From: Legionella rowbothamii
Lineage (GTDB): Bacteria; Pseudomonadota; Gammaproteobacteria; Legionellales; Legionellaceae
Length of the DNA: 64,000 nucleotides
NCBI RefSeq assembly: GCF_900639985.1
Contig: NZ_CAAAIM010000001.1
Coordinates: forward strand, 1,207,493 to 1,271,492
Direction of reading: 5' to 3'
Shown here: one piece after another, positions 1 to 8,748 of the stretch
Position numbering within the stretch: the stretch's first letter is position 1
How the letters are laid out: every line of letters begins with the position of its first letter
Notes under the pieces: model-generated
Databases searched by the model: none
Seen by the model: only the letters and a program-made list of their open reading frames with translations
What the model was told of the DNA's origin: nothing
Translations under genes and position numbers: made by a program

Positions 1-1
1 A

Positions 2-481
2 ATTCAAAAAACTTACCTTTTGCGTTCTCCTGATAACTCTGAGATCCATAAGAAGTTTGGTGAGCTACTTGGAGCAGAGAGCATATCCCACCTAGATCAT
101 GAGTCTTTATTGCACGCAGCAAATAATTTTATTCGCTATGTAACTCTGGAAAACAAGCAAACCGAGCAAAAAAAACCCGTAGAAAAGGTAATCAATGAAT
201 CCCATCCATTTGCCAAGATTGAAGGATTCAACTTACCTGAAGTACTGAATTTGTTCTTTGAGGCGATTTGCTCTAGTCGGGATAGCGCATGCAAACAAAT
301 TTTCATCACCATGAAGCAAAGCGAAAAAGTAGAGCAGCCTGTAACTTCTGCTTGGAGTGCTGTTAGTTTGATTAAAGGCGCATATAATTCCTTTGGTCTG
401 TTAGGCAAAAAGGCAGAAACTCCAGATACAGCCAACACGGATAGCTTACCTCTAGATGCACCCACGACAAGCTTACAATAA
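2..481 (+). CDS. C-terminal part of an unrecognised protein, cut by the window edge
   Basis: The frame is open from base 2, so the true start lies upstream and only about 159 residues are visible. An in-frame TTG at 20 is probably not the start because no ribosome binding site can be seen before it. The visible part has no membrane segment or recognised catalytic motif. It is charged in the middle (residues KQTEQKKPVEK) and ends in a Thr/Ser/Pro-rich tail. I do not recognise the family. A helical C-terminal portion of a larger Legionella-type hypothetical protein is possible but unproven. Confidence 0.6.
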   Translation: MQKTYLLRSPDNSEIHKKFGELLGAESISHLDHESLLHAANNFIRYVTLENKQTEQKKPVEKVINESHPFAKIEGFNLPEVLNLFFEAICSSRDSACKQIFITMKQSEKVEQPVTSAWSAVSLIKGAYNSFGLLGKKAETPDTANTDSLPLDAPTTSLQ

Positions 482-628
482 CGGATAACCTGTTCCTTTT
501 CTGAGTAGTAGCTGTTTTGGCGACTACTCAGATTTACTTATAATTTATGATTCATCTTTCCCCTTTAGATTAAGTTCTTAAATTTTGTTACAATGCCGCT
601 TTCTTTAATATTGTTGTATCTTGCACTG

Positions 629-1543
629 ATGAAAATTAAATTAATAATTAAAAATATAATTCCCGCTTTAATGCTTTTTTCAGCCCTCCCCACAGTAAGT
701 TTTGCACTACCTTCAATGCAAGCATCAACTGATGAGCCTCAAAAATTAAGCAATCATAAGGCGCCACACTCAAAAAAGCTCATCTCAATTACCATCGATG
801 ATTTACCCTTTGTTGGCGAGTATCGAAATTTTCATTTAAATATGATGATTGAAACCATGAACAAACAGCGGGTTCCCGCAACAGGCTTTATTATTGCCAG
901 TGAGGTGCGTAAAGATAACTGGGAAATTCTCCGCAAGTTTCGTGATGCTGGTTTTGGCTTAGGGAATCATACCTTGACACATGCTAATCTTGGTCGACTT
1001 GGAACTAAAGAGGCGATTCGTGAAATTGGCGAGGCAGATGCGATTTTATCCCCAGTATTAACGGAACCAAAATATTTCCGTTACCCTTATTTATCAATGA
1101 GCTCAGGACAAAAGAAAGACGCGATCCTTTGTTTTCTCGCGAAAAAGAATTACCAAGTAGCACCAATCACTGTAGATTCTAAAGACTTTGTCTTCAACCA
1201 AAGATTGCTTGCGGTACCTGAATTAAATCGACGTACCTACCTTGAGGAGTTAAAACCCTTTTATTTGGATTTTATTTGGGAACAAACCCTGCGAGCAGAG
1301 GAGCATCACAATGGTCAACAAGCCCAAATTTTATTAATCCATGCGAATTTGCTTAATGCCTATGTGTTACCGGATATTATTAAGTTATATAAAGAAAATG
1401 GCTATACTTTTGTCAGCCTAGAAAGGGCGTTAAAGACATTTAAGTCATCAATGCATTGCTCCAAGCCACAACTTCACCCCCAGCCGCAACCTAAACTGGG
1501 AAAGAATACTAAGGATATTGATGCCTTTGTTGCCTGGGATTAA
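629..1543 (+). CDS. Exported polysaccharide deacetylase (NodB fold)
   Basis: This is a probable exported carbohydrate esterase family 4 enzyme that removes N-acetyl groups from peptidoglycan, chitin-like or other amino-sugar polymers. NodB motifs appear in order: TIDDLPF (metal-binding Asp pair), GNHTLTH (HxxxH metal ligands), RYPY, and a late ILLIHAN segment in the place of the catalytic-His motif. I place the start at ATG 629 rather than the in-frame ATG 593. From 629 the protein begins with a basic MKIK stretch, a hydrophobic core and an SFA signal-peptidase site, whereas the 593 version adds a non-signal-like extension. Length is about 304 residues, including a short Pro/Gln-rich tail. 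It stands alone, followed by a palindromic repeat. Family assignment is strong; the substrate is not determinable. Confidence 0.85.
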   Translation: MKIKLIIKNIIPALMLFSALPTVSFALPSMQASTDEPQKLSNHKAPHSKKLISITIDDLPFVGEYRNFHLNMMIETMNKQRVPATGFIIASEVRKDNWEILRKFRDAGFGLGNHTLTHANLGRLGTKEAIREIGEADAILSPVLTEPKYFRYPYLSMSSGQKKDAILCFLAKKNYQVAPITVDSKDFVFNQRLLAVPELNRRTYLEELKPFYLDFIWEQTLRAEEHHNGQQAQILLIHANLLNAYVLPDIIKLYKENGYTFVSLERALKTFKSSMHCSKPQLHPQPQPKLGKNTKDIDAFVAWD

Positions 1544-1566
1544 TCTTTTATTTCGTGAGCTGAGTT

Positions 1567-1598
1567 GTGTAGGCTGGGCGGAAAAGCCCAGCCTACAC
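1567..1598. repeat. Palindromic repeat, 13-bp perfect stem, at the 3' end of the deacetylase gene
   Basis: GTGTAGGCTGGGC at 1567-1579 is exactly reverse-complementary to 1586-1598, with a six-base loop. The same core recurs at 33306-33333 and, more diverged, at 34671-34700 and 63890-63963. It could act as an intergenic transcription attenuator or be a mobile REP-like element. No T-run follows the stem. Confidence 0.75.
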
Positions 1599-1734
1599 GG
1601 CTCATCAGAATGACGTACCTAAAATTTAATTCCCCTAAACACCCCCATTATGGTACACTTATCCATATTTTATTCACATTGACCTGTTAAAACACGATTT
1701 GAACTACCACTCCATCTTTATTTAAGGAAATACC

Positions 1735-3006
1735 ATGAGTTTTACATCCTTAGGTTTAATCGAACCTTTGCTGCGCGCCATCAATGAATCAGGATACACT
1801 GAGCCCTCCCCTATTCAAGCGCAATCCATTCCTGCCATTTTACGCGGCCATGACCTTCTTGCCTCTGCACAAACAGGAACGGGAAAAACGGCAAGCTTCG
1901 TATTGCCTATTTTACAAAACCTCCACGACCAGCCTCGAGCCAAAGCCAACCAGGCTAAAGTATTAATTCTCACCCCCACCCGTGAACTAGCAGCCCAAGT
2001 GTACGAGAGTGTCAAACAATATGGCTGCTATACACCTCTACGTTCAACCGTAGTTTTTGGCGGTGTAAAAATTAATCCGCAAATGATGAAATTACGTAGC
2101 GGGGTGGAAATTTTAGTAGCAACTCCAGGACGCTTATTGGATCTACATCAGCAACGCGCCATCCAATTCAATGAAATTAAAACCCTGGTTTTAGATGAAG
2201 CAGATCGTATGTTAGACATGGGCTTTATCCACGACATCAAACGCATCATTAGCATGCTACCAAGACATCGCCAGAATTTATTATTCTCCGCAACCTTTTC
2301 TGATGGTATTCGTGCATTAGCAAAAGGATTACTGAACCAGCCTGTTGAAATCGATGTTGCGCCTCGAAATACGACCGCTATCAAAATCAAACAAACCGTA
2401 CACCCTGTCGATAAAAGTCGTAAGGCGGCTCTATTAAGTCATTTAATTCATAAAAATAAATGGGGGCAAACCTTGGTTTTTGCGAAAACCAAGCACGGTG
2501 CCAATAAACTGGTAAAACAATTGTCTGAGGAGCATATCTATGCTGCAGCAATTCATGGTAATAAATCACAATCGCAACGCACTAAAGCCTTAGCTGATTT
2601 TAAATCAGGTGAATTACATATTCTGGTCGCTACGGACATTGCTGCTCGCGGAATTGATATTGACCAACTGCCTTGTGTTGTCAATTTTGATTTGCCACAA
2701 GTAGCAGAAGATTACGTACACCGTATTGGGCGTACAGGTCGTGCAGGAGCATCTGGTATGGCCGTATCCCTAGTTTGCGCTGATGAAGTTGGGCAATTAC
2801 AGGCGATTGAAAAATTAATTAAACGCAAGTTAGATCGTATTGAAATTGATGACTTTGAACCCAATCATCACCTTCCTAGTTCATCATTGCCAACTCAAGT
2901 AAGAAAAGGTCCTCCGAAAAATAGAAAACCATCACCAGAAAACAAGAAAAAGGCAGAAAAAAAACGATTCGGAAAAAATACGATCAAAATAATGGATAAA
3001 AAGTGA
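1735..3006 (+). CDS. rhlE: DEAD-box ATP-dependent RNA helicase, RhlE-like
   Basis: An ATP-dependent RNA unwinding enzyme acting in ribosome assembly and RNA turnover. All helicase motifs are visible: the Q motif around residues 20-32 ([11 protein letters not shown]), Walker A AQTGTGKT near 45-52, [19 protein letters not shown] at 154-157, SAT at 185-187, ARGIDID, and HRIGRTGR. The C-terminal 60 residues are Lys-rich and disordered, as in RhlE proteins. A length of 423 residues fits. The start at ATG 1735 is preceded by AAGGA at good spacing. A terminator-like hairpin follows directly. The RhlE subgroup is assigned from the motif context and basic tail; DbpA/SrmB relatives are less likely. Confidence 0.9.
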   Translation: MSFTSLGLIEPLLRAINESGYTEPSPIQAQSIPAILRGHDLLASAQTGTGKTASFVLPILQNLHDQPRAKANQAKVLILTPTRELAAQVYESVKQYGCYTPLRSTVVFGGVKINPQMMKLRSGVEILVATPGRLLDLHQQRAIQFNEIKTLVLDEADRMLDMGFIHDIKRIISMLPRHRQNLLFSATFSDGIRALAKGLLNQPVEIDVAPRNTTAIKIKQTVHPVDKSRKAALLSHLIHKNKWGQTLVFAKTKHGANKLVKQLSEEHIYAAAIHGNKSQSQRTKALADFKSGELHILVATDIAARGIDIDQLPCVVNFDLPQVAEDYVHRIGRTGRAGASGMAVSLVCADEVGQLQAIEKLIKRKLDRIEIDDFEPNHHLPSSSLPTQVRKGPPKNRKPSPENKKKAEKKRFGKNTIKIMDKK

Positions 3007-3024
3007 CTTTTGTGGTAAAATTCG

Positions 3025-3064
3025 CGCCTTTTTTAACATATCTTATTGATAAAAGGCGTTTTTT
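3025..3064 (+). terminator. Rho-independent terminator whose stem carries the next gene's ribosome binding site
   Basis: CGCCTTTT (3025-3032) pairs with AAAAGGCG (3051-3058), and a six-T run follows to base 3064. The next gene's ATG begins at 3065. The only ribosome-binding-like sequence for that gene (AAAAGG) is the 3' arm of this stem, so terminator and translation initiation region overlap. Confidence 0.75.
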
Positions 3065-4126
3065 ATGCAATCGAAGTTAGAGCAACTTTTCTCTACACCA
3101 CCAAGCGAAAACGATAGATTTCTATCAAATAACTTGAAAAAAACAACACGAAACGGGGTGTTTTCTATTCATTCGCTAGCAACTTTAGGAGAGTTGTTAG
3201 CTGAAAAGAAAAAAGGTAACGAAATTCCTGATTTACGTTACCTGGTCGATATAAATGGAAAAGCATGGTTTGCTAGAGAAACTCACACTAGTGCTCCACC
3301 CGCACCTGCTCATTATAAAATGACAGGCTCTCCCCGAAATGCCGCTTATTGTAAAACCGCAGGGAATCTGTTTTTTAGTTATGACTATTCCACGTTGCTC
3401 AAACTTAATAATAAAAGTGGTGATTTCCGCCCTTCATTTAATTCCCTTAAATGGATTTTAGCAATCCTTGTTGCCAATGAGGACAAACTTCCATTTCAAT
3501 TACCTGAAGTCCTAACTATTGAGGAGCAAGGTCACAATGGTAAAGTAATAGAAACTCATCTCTGCTCGAGAGCCGATATTAAAGCATGGTTAAAAACTTT
3601 TTCGGAAAATACTAAGCTAACTGTAAGTTGGGAAAAGCAAAATGCTAAAACCCAAGTAGTGCACTACGAAAGAGAGGGAGGTAGTCTCGTTGCCGATGTT
3701 GATAAAGAAAATAGTGCAGTATCTAGGGAAAATAAAGTATTAAGAAAGCTACAATTTGGAAACGATGAGCCAGTAAAAAGAAAGCTAGTATTTGAAGACA
3801 TTGCTCCATCTGCTGAGCCCAGCATGTCAGATACATTTAAACGGCCAGCAAGACTCATGAGAACATATACGGCATTGAAAAACTCTTCGTTGCCACTTTT
3901 TGGGCCCAGAACAATGACTTCACCCGTTGGTCAGCAACAAACACTAGCTCCTCTAATCTTTGAACAAGAAACAGCAGCTCGACAATTTGGTGAAGAATTT
4001 GGCCCAAATACAACCCCACCCCCACTGAAAAAAAGAAAGCCTATTAACTTCGTTAGCTCGTTAGCTCAGCCTAGTGACTCGGAAGAAGAGGAAGTGATTA
4101 CTTCGCGCCCTTCATATTTTGATTAA
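3065..4126 (+). CDS. Unknown protein with acidic C-terminal tail; secreted effector candidate
   Basis: I do not recognise a family for this 353-residue protein. It has no signal peptide or membrane segment. The N-terminal 200 residues look globular. The middle and C-terminal part are low-complexity, rich in Pro, Lys and Thr (TTPPPLKKRKP, a basic cluster resembling a nuclear localisation signal). The last 20 residues contain SDSEEEE followed by a short polar end, resembling the glutamate block of Dot/Icm substrates. The start follows the terminator hairpin directly. Effector status is inference from the tail, the basic cluster and the genomic setting; a phase-specific cytosolic protein cannot be excluded. 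Confidence 0.6.
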   Translation: MQSKLEQLFSTPPSENDRFLSNNLKKTTRNGVFSIHSLATLGELLAEKKKGNEIPDLRYLVDINGKAWFARETHTSAPPAPAHYKMTGSPRNAAYCKTAGNLFFSYDYSTLLKLNNKSGDFRPSFNSLKWILAILVANEDKLPFQLPEVLTIEEQGHNGKVIETHLCSRADIKAWLKTFSENTKLTVSWEKQNAKTQVVHYEREGGSLVADVDKENSAVSRENKVLRKLQFGNDEPVKRKLVFEDIAPSAEPSMSDTFKRPARLMRTYTALKNSSLPLFGPRTMTSPVGQQQTLAPLIFEQETAARQFGEEFGPNTTPPPLKKRKPINFVSSLAQPSDSEEEEVITSRPSYFD

Positions 4127-4151
4127 GCGCTGAGAACGTTAGATACATCAT

Positions 4152-4199
4152 TCGAACATAGTGAGGGAGTTTCAGCTTCTGGTACCTCACTACGTTCGA
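4152..4199. repeat. Imperfect inverted repeat (15-bp arms, one mismatch)
   Basis: TCGAACATAGTGAGG (4152-4166) is complementary to CCTCACTACGTTCGA (4185-4199) apart from one base. A related half, CCTTCACTATGTTCGAG, recurs at 8225-8241. It is probably a dispersed intergenic repeat. It also argues that the reading frame upstream of the pilin start at 4227 is not coding. Confidence 0.6.
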
Positions 4200-4226
4200 G
4201 ATAAGGTTTTAGTCTTAGGGGGTACC

Positions 4227-4646
4227 TTGAATTCAAAAACAATATCTGGCTTTAGTTTAATCGAACTATTAATTGCATTATGCATTCTAGCAAGCTTTGC
4301 TATAATGGCTTATCCCTCCTATGTCTCTTTTCTCTTAAAAACGCACCGCGTAGATGCCTTGACGAGCTTAACTCAAGAACAAATGATACTAGAGACCTGC
4401 TATGCACAAAACCACTCCTACGCTAAAGAGTGCGCTCACTTAACCCCCTACCCCCATAAGTCTTCCCAAGGTTATTATCTAATTAGCCTAATCAAACCTA
4501 GCCTAACAGCATATACCCTAAGGGCAATAGCTACAGGAGTGCAAACAAAAGATCAGCATTGCGCTGAATTTTTAATTGATCAGAGCAATAAAAAAATAGC
4601 TACCGATGCTGAGGGTGTAATCCAAAATGATTGCTGGGTGCCCTAA
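4227..4646 (+). CDS. Type IV pilin-like protein (PilE/minor pilin family)
   Basis: This is a prepilin processed by PilD and assembled into type IV pili or a DNA-uptake pseudopilus. The leader is short and ends in Gly before the mature N-terminus FSLIELLIALCIL, which holds the conserved Glu at mature position 5 and the hydrophobic assembly helix. Four cysteines in the C-terminal part could form the pilin disulfide loop. I choose the TTG at 4227, preceded by TTAGGGGG, because it gives a normal ten-residue leader. The GTG at 4161 would lengthen it through an inverted repeat. It lies 71 bases before comEC, which suggests a role in natural transformation. PilE-like versus other minor pilins cannot be separated here. 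Confidence 0.85.
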   Translation: MNSKTISGFSLIELLIALCILASFAIMAYPSYVSFLLKTHRVDALTSLTQEQMILETCYAQNHSYAKECAHLTPYPHKSSQGYYLISLIKPSLTAYTLRAIATGVQTKDQHCAEFLIDQSNKKIATDAEGVIQNDCWVP

Positions 4647-4717
4647 ATAAAATTTACTTTACAGGCAGTTACGAATTTCCTACTATGCGTGCTGGATAGT
4701 CCAACACTGAAATTTAA

Positions 4718-6934
4718 ATGGAAATTTTTTGCTTTTTCTTCGGCATACTTTATACCTATACCTTTAATTTTTATTTACCCGCAATTACCTTACTGCTGTT
4801 TTACATTACCCCCAGCTACTCTATTATTTTCTTTTTCTTTTTAGGTTGTGGCATCACCTGGGCTCATCAATGGTTTATTATGCCCAGTGGACTTCCCAAT
4901 AGCGCAGTCATTCAACATGCTACTATTCGGGGAAAAATTGCATCGATTCCACAGCAAAACCCGCATAAAACACAATTTCTCTTTGAGTTAGCACAAGTCA
5001 ATCAACATCCGGCCCAAGGCTTAGTCCAATTAGCGTGGTACACTAAGGCCCCAGCATTACAGGCAGGACAACAGTGGCAATTTTCAGTAAAACTAAAAAA
5101 ACCACGCAATTTCCTTAATCCAGGGAGCGCCGACTATGTGACATCGCTTAACAAGCGTCACATTATGTGGACTGGTTATATACGTGCTCGTGGCGCGCAA
5201 TTAATTAAAGAAACAAACCTAAACTTTGGCTGGGTTGAATTACGTGCCTCTCTCGGGGATAAACTGACCCAATTAGCGCCAAATCAGACAACAGCAGGAA
5301 TTATCGAAGCCCTAACCTTAAATTTAACGCGACACATTAGCCAAGAATCTTGGGAACTATTCCGACGCACCGGAACCACTCATTTATTTGGAATCTCAGG
5401 TGAACATATTGCTCTCATTTCCGGTCTCATTTATTGGCTTAGCCGCTGGTTATGGTCACGGAGTTCCAAAGCCTGTCTCTATATCCCCGCTCCCTATATT
5501 GCCAGTGGCTGTGGTTTGCTCATTGCCTTATTCTATGCTTTTTTAGCCGGATTCGAGCCACCCGTACAACGTGCCTTGATCGGCTGCTTTTTTTATGCAC
5601 TGTGTAGTATGGGAAAACAACGTTTTACCCCCTGGCAAATATGGCGTTATGCCCTCTTTTTAGTGCTGTGTATCGAGCCACATGCAGTATTTATGCAAGG
5701 ATTTTATTTTTCGTTCCTCGCGGTATCTTGCTTATTCCTGACCCAACAACGTTGGCGATTTAAAGGCTATAAAAGTAGTCTCGCCATACAATTAAGCTGT
5801 TTAATCGGTTTAATGCCTCTTACCTTGCATTGGTATTCTTACGGGTCAATTAATGGGTTCTTAGCTAACTTGTTTGCTATTCCTTTAGTAGGCTTTGTTA
5901 TTGTCCCTCTAGCCTTAGTAACAATGCTGATTAGCGCATCATCTTGGGCGGGATTAATCATGCAGCCATTATCGTGGTCAATCAATTTTTTATTGCAGGG
6001 ATTACATTGGACTGAGCAGTTAGCTGCAATGAATATCAATTATTCATTGCACTCTGTTGAATTCACCTTAGCCTTAATGGGCGCTTTGCTCATGTGGGTT
6101 TTATTACCTATTAACCCTTTTCGCTGGTTTGCATGGTTATGGTTACTAGTTCCTCTTTTCCCTCCTCGGCCACTCATTCAACCAGGTGAAGCATGGATTG
6201 ATGTTTTAGACGTAGGCCAAGGACTCTCCGTAAGCGTTCGCACTCAAAATCATGTGCTGCTTTATGATACTGGAGATCGATTTTTTCAAGGCAGTGACCT
6301 GGGAAAAATGGTTGTTTTACCCTATTTTGATACCTTACACATCAAAAGCCTCGATGTCATTGTTATAAGCCATCCCGACAAAGACCACCGAGGTGGGCTG
6401 CAATCAATCGAGGCAGCAATCCCCGTCAAACAACTTCTGGTAAATGAACCACACTACTACCGGCATGGGGTAAAATGTCATAACTACCCTGAATGGCAAT
6501 GGGATCAAGTACGATTTCGCTTTTTACCCATTAATATCCCCTTTAAAAACAAAAATAATAATTCCTGTATCCTGCAAGTGACGAGCGCGAGTGGACGGGT
6601 ATTATTAGCAGGGGATGTCGAAAAAGAAGCAGAAGATTATTTGGTAACAACATATGGTCCTCAGCTAGCCTCAGAAGTATTAATTGTTCCCCATCATGGC
6701 AGTAAAACCTCATCCTCATATCGTTTTTTATTGGAGGTTGCTCCTCGTTACGCAATCGCCTCTCTAGGTTTTGATAACCGATTTCATTTCCCTCACAGTA
6801 AAACATTAACGAGTATGAATACATTAAACATCCCTTTATATCGGACCGATGAATGCGGCATGACCCAGTTTATTTTGCCAGCTCAGGGTGACATGAAGCC
6901 GCCAAGCTGCTTTAGCGGCGTCTATTCAAAATAG
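4718..6934 (+). CDS. comEC: ComEC/Rec2 DNA internalisation channel
   Basis: The inner-membrane channel that moves single-stranded DNA into the cytoplasm during natural transformation. At 738 residues it matches the family. The N-terminus is hydrophobic (first 60 residues), then comes a soluble OB-like domain, the central competence domain with many membrane helices (about residues 210-480, including TTHLFGISGEH), and a C-terminal metallo-beta-lactamase domain. In that last domain LDVGQGLS, SHPDKDH (His552, Asp556, His557), AGDVEKEAE and VPHHGSKTSS are visible, so the metal site appears complete. The start is ATG 4718; the ribosome binding site is weak. Together with the upstream pilin it forms a competence pair. 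Confidence 0.92.
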   Translation: MEIFCFFFGILYTYTFNFYLPAITLLLFYITPSYSIIFFFFLGCGITWAHQWFIMPSGLPNSAVIQHATIRGKIASIPQQNPHKTQFLFELAQVNQHPAQGLVQLAWYTKAPALQAGQQWQFSVKLKKPRNFLNPGSADYVTSLNKRHIMWTGYIRARGAQLIKETNLNFGWVELRASLGDKLTQLAPNQTTAGIIEALTLNLTRHISQESWELFRRTGTTHLFGISGEHIALISGLIYWLSRWLWSRSSKACLYIPAPYIASGCGLLIALFYAFLAGFEPPVQRALIGCFFYALCSMGKQRFTPWQIWRYALFLVLCIEPHAVFMQGFYFSFLAVSCLFLTQQRWRFKGYKSSLAIQLSCLIGLMPLTLHWYSYGSINGFLANLFAIPLVGFVIVPLALVTMLISASSWAGLIMQPLSWSINFLLQGLHWTEQLAAMNINYSLHSVEFTLALMGALLMWVLLPINPFRWFAWLWLLVPLFPPRPLIQPGEAWIDVLDVGQGLSVSVRTQNHVLLYDTGDRFFQGSDLGKMVVLPYFDTLHIKSLDVIVISHPDKDHRGGLQSIEAAIPVKQLLVNEPHYYRHGVKCHNYPEWQWDQVRFRFLPINIPFKNKNNNSCILQVTSASGRVLLAGDVEKEAEDYLVTTYGPQLASEVLIVPHHGSKTSSSYRFLLEVAPRYAIASLGFDNRFHFPHSKTLTSMNTLNIPLYRTDECGMTQFILPAQGDMKPPSCFSGVYSK

Positions 6935-7014
6935 AGCAATTTTGGCCCTGAAAGTAGGAATGTAAATAAACCCTGGGCTATAATTTTCAAAAACAATATG
7001 AAGGACGTAATGAT

Positions 7015-8073
7015 ATGCCTCCAAGCACTGATGACACCCTAACCAAACCAGAGCTGAATGTCTCTGCTTCGCATTATCCTAAATCAGATCACTGCAATGG
7101 TAAGCTTTTTTTCAACCCTGGACTCAACACGACCAAAAGTTGGGGACACGTATGGAAAATGCTTAGAGAACGTAAAGGCAAAAATCCCTGGCCTAGTTTT
7201 GTTGAAAATAAGGCAACACCGGAACTGGCAGGACAATTAAAAAACGATGAGGTATCAATTACTTATGTAAATCATGCAAGCCATCTGATTCAACTACACA
7301 ATATGAATATTTTAACTGACCCTGTGTTTTCTAAAAGAGCGGGGCCAATATATTTATTAGGCCCCAAAAGAGTTCGTAGACCTGGTATTGAGTTAGATGA
7401 GTTACCAACAATTGATGTGGTGCTCATTAGCCATAATCATTATGACCATATGGACTTACCCGCACTCAAAAAATTACAACAGATGTTTCAACCCTTATTT
7501 ATCGTTCCTTTAGGTAACCGTAAGTACCTAAAAACAAAAATATTTCCTAGGGTAATTGAATTGGATTGGTGGCAAACCCAAGCATTAACTAAGATGCATG
7601 CGATTACTTTAGTTCCTGCACAACATTGGTCAATGCGCACATTTAAAGATACCAACACTGCGCTTTGGGGTGGATTTTGGATTCAATGTGATGCCCTGAA
7701 GGTCTATTTCTGTGGTGATTCAGGCTATGGTTCTCACTTCAAGTTGATTCAAGAACGCTTAGGTGCACCGGACATTAGCATTTTGCCTATAGGATCGTAT
7801 GAGCCACGCTGGTTTATGCAAGACCATCATATGAATCCTGAAGAAGCTATTTTAGCCAGCATTGATTTGCAAAGCAGCTTAAGCATCGCAACTCACCACC
7901 AAACGTTTCGTTTGTCCATGGAAAAAATAAATGACCCGGTAATTAATCTAAACCGCCGCCTGATTGCCCACGGACTCACCACAAGAGAATTCATGGCCCC
8001 AGAAACCGGCGAAACAATTACGTACTGCAAAAGCCTTAAGATAAATGATCCAACAACCCCATTGAACACGTAG
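7015..8073 (+). CDS. Metallo-beta-lactamase-fold hydrolase, NAPE-PLD/RomA-like
   Basis: A cytosolic zinc hydrolase related to N-acylphosphatidylethanolamine phospholipase D and the UlaG/RomA group. The HxHxDH zinc motif is intact (His140, His142, Asp144, His145 in HNHYDHMD), and later ligands are visible in AQHWS, CGDSGYG and ATHHQTF. TDPVFSKRAGP, preceding the metal site, is typical of the NAPE-PLD-like subgroup. Length of 352 residues is as expected and no signal peptide is present. AAGGA precedes ATG 7015. A hairpin after the stop probably ends the transcript. The bacterial substrate is unknown; activity on a phospholipid is a family-based guess. Confidence 0.8.
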   Translation: MPPSTDDTLTKPELNVSASHYPKSDHCNGKLFFNPGLNTTKSWGHVWKMLRERKGKNPWPSFVENKATPELAGQLKNDEVSITYVNHASHLIQLHNMNILTDPVFSKRAGPIYLLGPKRVRRPGIELDELPTIDVVLISHNHYDHMDLPALKKLQQMFQPLFIVPLGNRKYLKTKIFPRVIELDWWQTQALTKMHAITLVPAQHWSMRTFKDTNTALWGGFWIQCDALKVYFCGDSGYGSHFKLIQERLGAPDISILPIGSYEPRWFMQDHHMNPEEAILASIDLQSSLSIATHHQTFRLSMEKINDPVINLNRRLIAHGLTTREFMAPETGETITYCKSLKINDPTTPLNT

Positions 8074-8099
8074 GGAAGCAACACCATCGCGAGTAAAAC

Positions 8100-8148
8100 A
8101 AGGAACTCCTGAATGTGGCGTGGAACGTGCCACCCTCAGGATATCCTT
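8100..8148 (+). terminator. Stem-loop after the metallo-hydrolase gene
   Basis: Nested arms AAGGA/TCCTT, CCTGA/TCAGG (8108-8112 with 8136-8140) and GTGGC/GCCAC enclose a short loop. There is no strong T-run, so termination is plausible but not certain. Confidence 0.5.
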
Positions 8149-8245
8149 CATCAGAAACTTCTCAGGATAACGTACATTAAATGTTAAATAATCTTGAACC
8201 GGGTGAAGGCTCTCTGCTAAAGATCCTTCACTATGTTCGAGACAA

Positions 8246-8503
8246 TTAACTTGCCGCCTCTACATTCGCGCTATTTAAATTACTTGTATTTCTTTTTAAC
8301 TCAAAAATACGGTATAAATTTAACGGCAATAACAATGAATGTAAAAGAAAAATGGGATGCAAGTCACTACCAAGAGCATATAGAATAAATGCAACATTGG
8401 AGCTAATCGCAATTAAACGTAATGTTAAAATTTTCTTAACATAAAACGTTGCAAAAACTAAGAAAGAAGCAACATATCCTATCAGTTCGATCATTGAGTC
8501 CAT
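8246..8503 (-). CDS. Small inner-membrane protein, about 85 residues
   Basis: A small hydrophobic protein with three likely membrane segments (from IELIGYVASFLVFATFYV, through LRLIAISSNVAFILYAL, to IFLLHSLLLPLNLYRIF). It ends in a polar Asn/Ser/Ala tail. The layout resembles short YgjV-like inner membrane proteins, but I cannot assign a function. The start at 8503 is chosen because GAGGG lies seven bases before it. The upstream in-frame ATG at 8575 would add a charged, non-membrane extension without a ribosome binding site. Confidence 0.6.
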   Translation of the reverse strand: MDSMIELIGYVASFLVFATFYVKKILTLRLIAISSNVAFILYALGSDLHPIFLLHSLLLPLNLYRIFELKRNTSNLNSANVEAAS

Positions 8504-8748
8504 TTCAATACCCTCACTCTTAGAATCCTCAAGATCCAACATACACCTAGTATGATAAGCCTGCAAGCGCTTCACCAGATTGCGGGTCTTAAATCTTTCA
8601 TTTAAATCAACTCTAAATCAAATCGCCAAAAGATTGTTATCTTTTAGCTGTGGTATTTTAAAAGAAATTAGGAAAGGGGTTTTAAATGAAATAACTATAC
8701 TCTCATCAGAAGATGATTAATGAGGTAACTTAGCTAAATGCACCCTAA

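Noticed and set aside
593..628. ATG 593 as start of the polysaccharide deacetylase
   Set aside because: ATG 629 gives a standard signal peptide; the earlier start adds a hydrophobic leader without a ribosome binding site.
4161..4226. GTG 4161 as start of the pilin gene
   Set aside because: The stretch overlaps an inverted repeat; TTG 4227 with TTAGGGGG upstream gives a correct prepilin leader.
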